The notes under the pieces: model-generated
What the model saw: only the letters and a program-made list of their open reading frames with translations
Databases searched by the model: none
Told to the model about the DNA's origin: nothing
Position numbers and translations under genes: made by a program
Shown here: positions 1 through 5,300 of the stretch, in pieces
How positions within the stretch are numbered: position 1 is the stretch's first letter
Layout of the letters: each line of letters begins with the position of its first letter
Assembly: GCA_022615805.1 (NCBI GenBank)
Contig: JAKEGO010000106.1
Coordinates: forward strand, 1-7,509
Direction: 5' to 3'
DNA from: Thermoplasmata archaeon
Lineage (GTDB): Archaea; Thermoplasmatota; JAKEGO01
Length of the DNA stretch: 7,509 nt

Positions 1-1075
1 TCTCGAGCACGGGGGTTACGATGAACTGCGGGTCCGGGGCCGTCGCATTGACGCAGACGGCGGCGAGGACCGACCAGTTCGAATCCAGTTCGTTGCAGTC
101 GCCGACGTCGGACGTCTCGACCCAGTTGAGGCCGACCATCCCGGCGTCGCCGGCGGTTATCCACGGGAGGACGCGCGTCCCCGGGGTGTCGGTGACCGAG
201 TGGAAGGCCCACGAATCGCCCCTGTCGGTCGAAACGGCCAGTGTCACGTTCCGCTGGTCGCACCAGACCAGGTAGAGGTTGCCCGCCGCGTCCACGTCGG
301 CGCCGATGAAGATGTGCTGGACGTCGCCGGTGCCCGTCGCCACGGTCAGGGCATCCCACGTCACGCCGCCGTCGCTCGAGCGGTATAGCGCCACCGAGTC
401 GCCCTCGTAGTTCGGGAGGTACACCGTCCCGTCGTTCTGGTCGACGGCGAAGTAGTCCCTCGCGTAAACGTTGTTCGTGACCGGCGGCCCGGGCACCTTG
501 ATGATCGCATACGGGTCGAAGCTGTAGCGGTCGACGACGAGGCCGTCGAGCGAATTGTAGCTGAGGTAAAGCGTCTGATCGCGCATCCCTGGAAGTCCGT
601 CCACCGTAGGTCCCATGACGAACCACTGCCTGTCGTCGCCGATGCGCGACCCGCCCCAGGGGTTCTGGAACCACGAGTCGCCGCCGTCGGTGCTCACGTC
701 TATCGTGACGGTGACGCCGTAGAGGTCCGTGAAGTACAGCGTGCCGTCGCTCGCGACGGCGGTGTACGAGTCGCCCGACGCCCCCATGTTGCCGAAGTCC
801 TTCGGTTTGATCTCCCACGTGTTGCCACCGTCGTCGGACCTCCAGAGGTTGCCGCTCAGCTGGCTCGCGAGCCCGTTGGGAGAGTCGATGTAGAGCACCT
901 CCCCGGTCCCGTCGGGACCGGGGCCGACGATGACGTGGGGTTCGAAGCCGCCATCCTCGGAGTCCGGGATCTCATTGACGAAGAAGGCGAGGTTCATATG
1001 GGAGGTAGCCCCGAGGGCGGGGGGGAGCGCGAGCAAGAGCGTCAGCGCGAGTACCGGGAGCGAACTGCACCGCAT
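1..1075 (-). CDS. Secreted Asp-box (BNR) beta-propeller protein, 3' end outside window
   Basis: Reading leftward from the ATG at 1075-1073, the frame stays open for 358 codons to the window edge, so the C-terminus is missing. Residues 1-23 look like a Sec signal peptide: one Arg, a Leu-rich core, then LGA before the mature part. Four Asp-box motifs follow: RSDDGGNTW (79-87), STDGGDSW (128-135), SSDGGVTW (233-240) and STDRGDSW (282-289). Such motifs sit in blade turns of sialidase-like propellers. GDDRQWFV (146-153) and ARDYFAVD (205-212) resemble segments common in uncharacterised secreted BNR proteins. Sequons occur at Asn276, Asn333 and Asn343. I do not see the FRIP motif or a clear catalytic set, so sialidase activity should not be assumed; a glycan-binding or structural role is equally possible. 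The start is chosen because of the signal peptide and a TATA box at leaderless distance. It begins 51 nt after the stop of the preceding gene but has its own promoter. Confidence 0.88.
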   Translation of the reverse strand, partial: MRCSSLPVLALTLLLALPPALGATSHMNLAFFVNEIPDSEDGGFEPHVIVGPGPDGTGEVLYIDSPNGLASQLSGNLWRSDDGGNTWEIKPKDFGNMGASGDSYTAVASDGTLYFTDLYGVTVTIDVSTDGGDSWFQNPWGGSRIGDDRQWFVMGPTVDGLPGMRDQTLYLSYNSLDGLVVDRYSFDPYAIIKVPGPPVTNNVYARDYFAVDQNDGTVYLPNYEGDSVALYRSSDGGVTWDALTVATGTGDVQHIFIGADVDAAGNLYLVWCDQRNVTLAVSTDRGDSWAFHSVTDTPGTRVLPWITAGDAGMVGLNWVETSDVGDCNELDSNWSVLAAVCVNATAPDPQFIVTPVLE

Positions 1076-1097
1076 GGGCTTCCAATCCACATCTTAA

Positions 1098-1108
1098 GGT
1101 ATAAATCC
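1098..1108 (-). promoter_or_regulatory. TATA box of the BNR gene, leaderless spacing
   Basis: On the minus strand the site reads GGATTTATACC, with the purine-rich AAAGG just upstream as a possible BRE. Its centre is about 27 nt before the A of the ATG at 1075. Archaeal transcription starts about 25-27 nt after the TATA centre, so the mRNA would begin at or within a base or two of the start codon. No Shine-Dalgarno sequence precedes the ATG, which agrees with a leaderless message. Confidence 0.75.
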
Positions 1109-1126
1109 TTTGGAGAAGGTCTGGAG

Positions 1127-2188
1127 TCACTTCTCCTCGATCATCCTGCGGAGCCACTCGGAGGGGCGCTCCATCGCCTTCTCCTCCTCAGGTGAACTTC
1201 CCTCTCCCTGTTTTCCGCCGGTCCTGCCGGGGGCGCCCGCATCGTCCCACCCGTCGCTGGACCAACCCGAGGACCCCTCCTCGGGTTTGGCCTCGGTCCC
1301 ATTCCCCTCTTTGTCCCAGGAAGGCCTCACGGTCCTGACCTCGATCCGATCGTCCTTCGGCATGGCGAGATCGTCGGGACCGCCCGCGGGAGCCACCTCG
1401 GCGACGCTCGCATCCTGGGGCCATTCGTCGGACCCGCTGGCTTCCGCCTTGCCTCTGCCGCCGAAGGAATATGAGCCGTACATCGGCATCCTGGACTCGG
1501 GGCTTGCTTCCCAGGCATCATCGCCATCGACGGCGGGACGGGCCTTCTTCACGCGCTTGTGACCGGCTCCGGCCCTGGGAGCGTTCGCCTTTTTAGGGGC
1601 CTTCGCTGCCGCCCATGCGGAAGCGGAAGTGCCCGGAGGTGGACCCATAGAAATGGCACCGGACGACGCTGACGGAATGGCGCGGTACGTCGAGGCCAGT
1701 TCGCTCGAGCTCGAGGCCATCTCCGATGAGTGCATCAGGCCGCCCGCGATCAAGACGGCCAGCCCGATGGCCATCAGTATCGTGCCGATCATCCACAGGA
1801 GGTCGATGATCATACGCCTGTACTCCAGTTTGACGTCCACGGTTATCGGTTCGGACCCACTGTTGTGGAACATTATGGAATACTCGCCGGTCGCCGGAGC
1901 CTCCCATGAGACCCTCCCGTTGGACTGCGTCGCCAGGTTCTCCCTCGCGGCCGCGAAGTTGCGGGCGTTCGGGGTCGCAATGTAGACGTCAACGAGGTGG
2001 TTCGCGCTGAAGGTTATGACGACCTTGTCCCCCTTGGTGAAGTCGAAGTCGACGCCGTTGTACTCACCATCCCCGAGGACATACGTCTCCTCGCGGACGC
2101 TGTCGTGGTCGCCCACCGCCGCGAATAGGAGCACTAGCATCGATGCGACGAGGAGCACAACGCCGATTGACAGGACGTCCTTGCGCAT
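1127..2188 (-). CDS. Two-TM membrane protein with GOLD/emp24-like ectodomain and long disordered cytoplasmic tail
   Basis: 353 residues. TM1 or an uncleaved signal spans about 5-25 after the basic start MRKD. Residues 28-123 form a predicted all-beta outer domain whose end, GEYSIMFHNSGSEPITVDVK (101-120), followed by LEYRR, resembles the last strands of GOLD/emp24-like domains. TM2 is about 126-152. The rest (153-353) is low-complexity: Ser/Ala/Pro-rich, a basic patch about 196-217 (KK, HKRVKKAR), then an acidic, Gly/Ser-rich stretch with scattered Trp, ending in a short amphipathic helix EWLRRMIEEK (344-353). Basic residues after TM2 place the tail in the cytoplasm. No catalytic motif is visible; the role is unknown, and a receptor, adaptor or scaffold linking an extracellular ligand to cytoplasmic partners is only a guess. 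It lies 157 nt after the Hcp-repeat gene, behind hairpins and with its own TATA-like box, so it may be transcribed separately. No Shine-Dalgarno sequence precedes the ATG. Confidence 0.88.
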   Translation of the reverse strand: MRKDVLSIGVVLLVASMLVLLFAAVGDHDSVREETYVLGDGEYNGVDFDFTKGDKVVITFSANHLVDVYIATPNARNFAAARENLATQSNGRVSWEAPATGEYSIMFHNSGSEPITVDVKLEYRRMIIDLLWMIGTILMAIGLAVLIAGGLMHSSEMASSSSELASTYRAIPSASSGAISMGPPPGTSASAWAAAKAPKKANAPRAGAGHKRVKKARPAVDGDDAWEASPESRMPMYGSYSFGGRGKAEASGSDEWPQDASVAEVAPAGGPDDLAMPKDDRIEVRTVRPSWDKEGNGTEAKPEEGSSGWSSDGWDDAGAPGRTGGKQGEGSSPEEEKAMERPSEWLRRMIEEK

Positions 2189-2220
2189 GCGGCTTTCCCG
2201 GATGCTATTCTTTTTCCTCC

Positions 2221-2228
2221 CTATTAAG
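2221..2228 (-). promoter_or_regulatory. TATA-like box of the GOLD-like membrane protein gene
   Basis: The minus strand reads CTTAATAG, centred about 36 nt before the ATG at 2188, then AT-rich GGAAAAAGAATAGC. A start about 26 nt downstream would leave a leader of roughly 10 nt, too short for a normal Shine-Dalgarno site; none is seen. The element departs from the TTTATA consensus, so the call is moderate. Confidence 0.5.
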
Positions 2229-2280
2229 GGGTTCGGTCGGCTGGGCGGGTGTCATCCGCCTTCTGGATCCCCGCCGCTGC

Positions 2281-2326
2281 CGGGAAGGGCCGACGACTGG
2301 CCCTTCCCGCCGGCCGTTGGGGCCGG
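2281..2326 (-). terminator. Two tandem hairpins after the Hcp-repeat gene (possible terminator or 3'-end stabiliser)
   Basis: Positions 2281-2291 and 2299-2309 are a perfect 11-bp inverted repeat (CGGGAAGGGCC) with a 7-nt loop. Directly beside it, 2310-2315 and 2321-2326 pair as CCGGCC/GGCCGG with a 5-nt loop. On the minus strand both lie 20-65 nt after the stop codon of the 1507-residue gene. There is no T-tract after them, which archaeal intrinsic termination normally needs, so a role in RNA 3'-end protection or pausing is as likely as termination. Confidence 0.45.
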
Positions 2327-2345
2327 ACCTTGCGTCACGTCTGCC

Positions 2346-5300
2346 TCACGCCTGGCCGATGCCCTCGCGCTCGATGCCGTAGAGCTCCCAGGTGACATCG
2401 AGGGTCCGGAAGGAGAACGCGAGATCGTAGGTGCACGGCGCGCACACGTCGCTCGACCCTCCGGACCTCATCGACATAAGCGACGCGTTGTGCAGTTCGA
2501 GGGTCAGCACGTGGTCCATGCCGTTCGGGGCGCTCTCGTTGAGTGCCCACTGCTGGATGGTCACGTTGACGGTGTTGCCGCTGGCGATCAGCATCGCAAG
2601 GGTGGGGGTCGAACCGTCGCTCCAGGCTATCACCTCGACATCGCTGGCCACGAGCAAGCCCGTCGGCATCCCGGTCGCCTCCTCGATGTACTCCTCGATG
2701 CCCCACTCGATGGAGGCCAGGTCGATCCAACCGTCGTGGTCGAGGTCGGTCGAGCCGCCCGAGATGCCCTCCACGTGCATGAAGGACGTCACTGACGGAA
2801 CGGCTGGCGGCACCTCCCACGTCTCGCGGTAGATGTCGCCGGTCTCCTCGAAGGTCACGGTCATGGTCGACCAGTTGAACACGCTCGTCTCGAGCTCCAC
2901 CGGGTCTCCCGTGTCGGACGTCTTGAGCACCGTCACATGGCCGCCGCTCTCCTGGGACTTCAGGACGGTCACGTGGCCGCGGTGGTCGAGGTCCATCGAC
3001 TGCATCACGGCGCCGGTCATGTTGATGGTCAGGTAGTGGACCATCGCCCCGTCGTCGCCCGCCCGGTAGACCTCGAGGGAGACGGTGAGGGGGGACCCGC
3101 TGGAGAGCGCTTCCGCCAGCTTCGGGCTCGACTTGTCGAGCTCCTTCGTTATTGTCATTGACTTGTGCTGCCTCTTCCCTGTGGGCAGGCCCGAGGCGGC
3201 GTCGCGGGGCTGCGTCGCGATGCCCCATTCCAGGGACAGCACGTCGATCCAATCCTTGTGGCCCTCATCGGTCGCCTCTCCATCGATCCCCTTGATCCAC
3301 AGGTAGGCGTTCAACGCCTTGATCTCGGGCTCGACGAACACGCCGTTCTCCTCGTACTCGATGCCGAGCTCCACGTATGTCCAGATTATCTTCCGGTAAT
3401 TGAAAGAGACGATCTCCGTCGGGACGCCGTCCTCTCCCTGTGAACCGATGGCCACAGGCCATGCCTCGTGGTAGATGTACCTGAAGTATGTCGCCCTCGA
3501 ACCGTCGGAGGAGACGCGGTCGAGGCTGATCGTCACGTTCATGGTCGTGCCTTCGGCCATCGCCTGCTGGAGCAGGGGCGAGCTGCGGTCGATCACCTTT
3601 GTTATCCGTAAGGGCTTGTGCATGCGAGTTCCATTCCCGGACGATGAGACCATCACGAGGGAAGCCTCTTGTTCGAATCCCTCCAGTGATATGGGCCCGA
3701 CGAGGGTCCCATTCACGGCAAGGCCCTCGATCTCCATCGTGATCTCGGTCCAGTTGGTCGTATCGACGGGGGCGGGTTGCAGCTCGACGATGACCGCTTC
3801 CGAGTCGACCGCGGGATCGAGGTATCTCATCTCGATGCGCTCCGGCCTGACGGTTATCGTTTCATACATGGAGGATTGCCCGGCCCCTTCCGATCCCGGG
3901 GTAATCGATATGATGGTCGCGTTGGCGAGGTGCATCGTGTGGAACGCCGGGGAGTTCGTCCTTTTAATGGTCAGCACGAGGTGCTTGATGTCATTGCCGT
4001 TCGCCAACGCCAGCATCAGTAGTGGGGTCGATCTGTCAACGTACTTCGTGATGCTGATGTCCTGCACGCTGACCTTCCCGGAACCACCGCCTCCCCCGGC
4101 GCCGAACGAGCCCGTCTGGGACATGCCCCAGCTCCATGAGAGGACGTCGATCTCACCCTTGTGGTCCTTGTCGGTGGACTCGCCCGGAATGCCTTCGATC
4201 TTGAGGAACATGTCCACCGCATACTGGAGTTCCTCAGGGTCCTCCCACGTCACCACGAACGACTCGTCGGTCTCGGTGTATGTCGTCGTGATCTTCTCGA
4301 AGTTCAGAGAGATGCTCTCGGTCGGCCTATCGTCGCAATCATCGTCTGTACCGTCGCAGTCCTCGTCCACGCCGGTCGAGTATGACGACACCATGACATC
4401 GTTCAACTCGTACTGCAGGTATGGCGTCCTTACCTCGGACCCGTTCGCGAGGGCTTGGACCTGGTCGACGTAGATCGTGGCGTTGAACATCGTCGCTTCC
4501 CCCGCTGCGCGCATGAGGCCCGGACTTGCCTTGTCGATGAATTTCGAGATCAAGAGGGGTTGGCTGCTGTCGATGGAGGAGGTGCTGGGGTTGTAGACGA
4601 GGCTGACGCCCTCGAGCGCCACCGTGCCCTCACGGCCCTCGTCGGTCACATCGCCCGTGAAACCCTCCATCAGCATATAGTACTTCGTCGTGATCGATGC
4701 AGGGTCAACCCATGGCACGAGATCGAGCGCGATATCGGTCCCGTCATCGGCGGCTCCGGGATACGTCAAGTTGCCAGCGACGAACGTGATATGGACGCGC
4801 TCATAGCCTCCTGCCTCCAGGACGTGCGGCAAAACGAACGTCCTCTCGGCGCTCGGCTGATCGTCGACGGGGATTATGCTCGATATGATGACGTCCTCCA
4901 GCTCGATGACCATGAAGGTCACGGGGTCCGTCCCGTCGCCTGGGTTCCTCCGGAGGACCAGCTGGGCGTCCTTGATGTGCTCTCCCTTCGCCATCGCCTC
5001 GGCGAGCTTGGGGGAGGACTTGTCGATCTCTTTCGTGATGCTCATGTCCTGCACGCTGACCTTCCCGGCACCGCCGCCCCCGCCATAGTCGGATGATCCC
5101 GACTGCGACAGCCCCCAGCTCCAGGAGTTCACCTCGATCCATTCCTTGTGCTCCTTGTCGGTGGACTCGCCCGGTATGCCTTCGATCTCGAGGAACATGT
5201 CGACGGAGGCTTCCTGGGGCGGCTCCTTCCACGTTTCCACGAACGAGACATTGGTCTCGGGGTAGATCACCTCGATCTCCTCGAAGTTGAACGACACGCT

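Noticed and set aside
1..1075. Naming the BNR protein a sialidase.
   Set aside because: Asp-boxes occur in many propellers without this activity. The FRIP motif and a convincing arginine triad are not visible, and the C-terminal part is missing.
1100..1106. TATAAAT read as a plus-strand promoter.
   Set aside because: No supported plus-strand gene follows. The minus-strand reading places it at exact leaderless distance from a good signal-peptide start.
2016..2795. A 259-codon plus-strand frame across the gap between two minus-strand genes.
   Set aside because: It overlaps two well-supported minus-strand genes, shows no domain, and has no ribosome-binding site or promoter that I can see. It is read as a shadow.
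3475..4473. A 332-codon open frame on the plus strand.
   Set aside because: It lies opposite the Hcp-repeat gene, whose minus-strand frame has clear family motifs throughout. The plus frame is Ser/Thr-rich without any motif, as expected from reverse-reading a GC-rich repeat gene.
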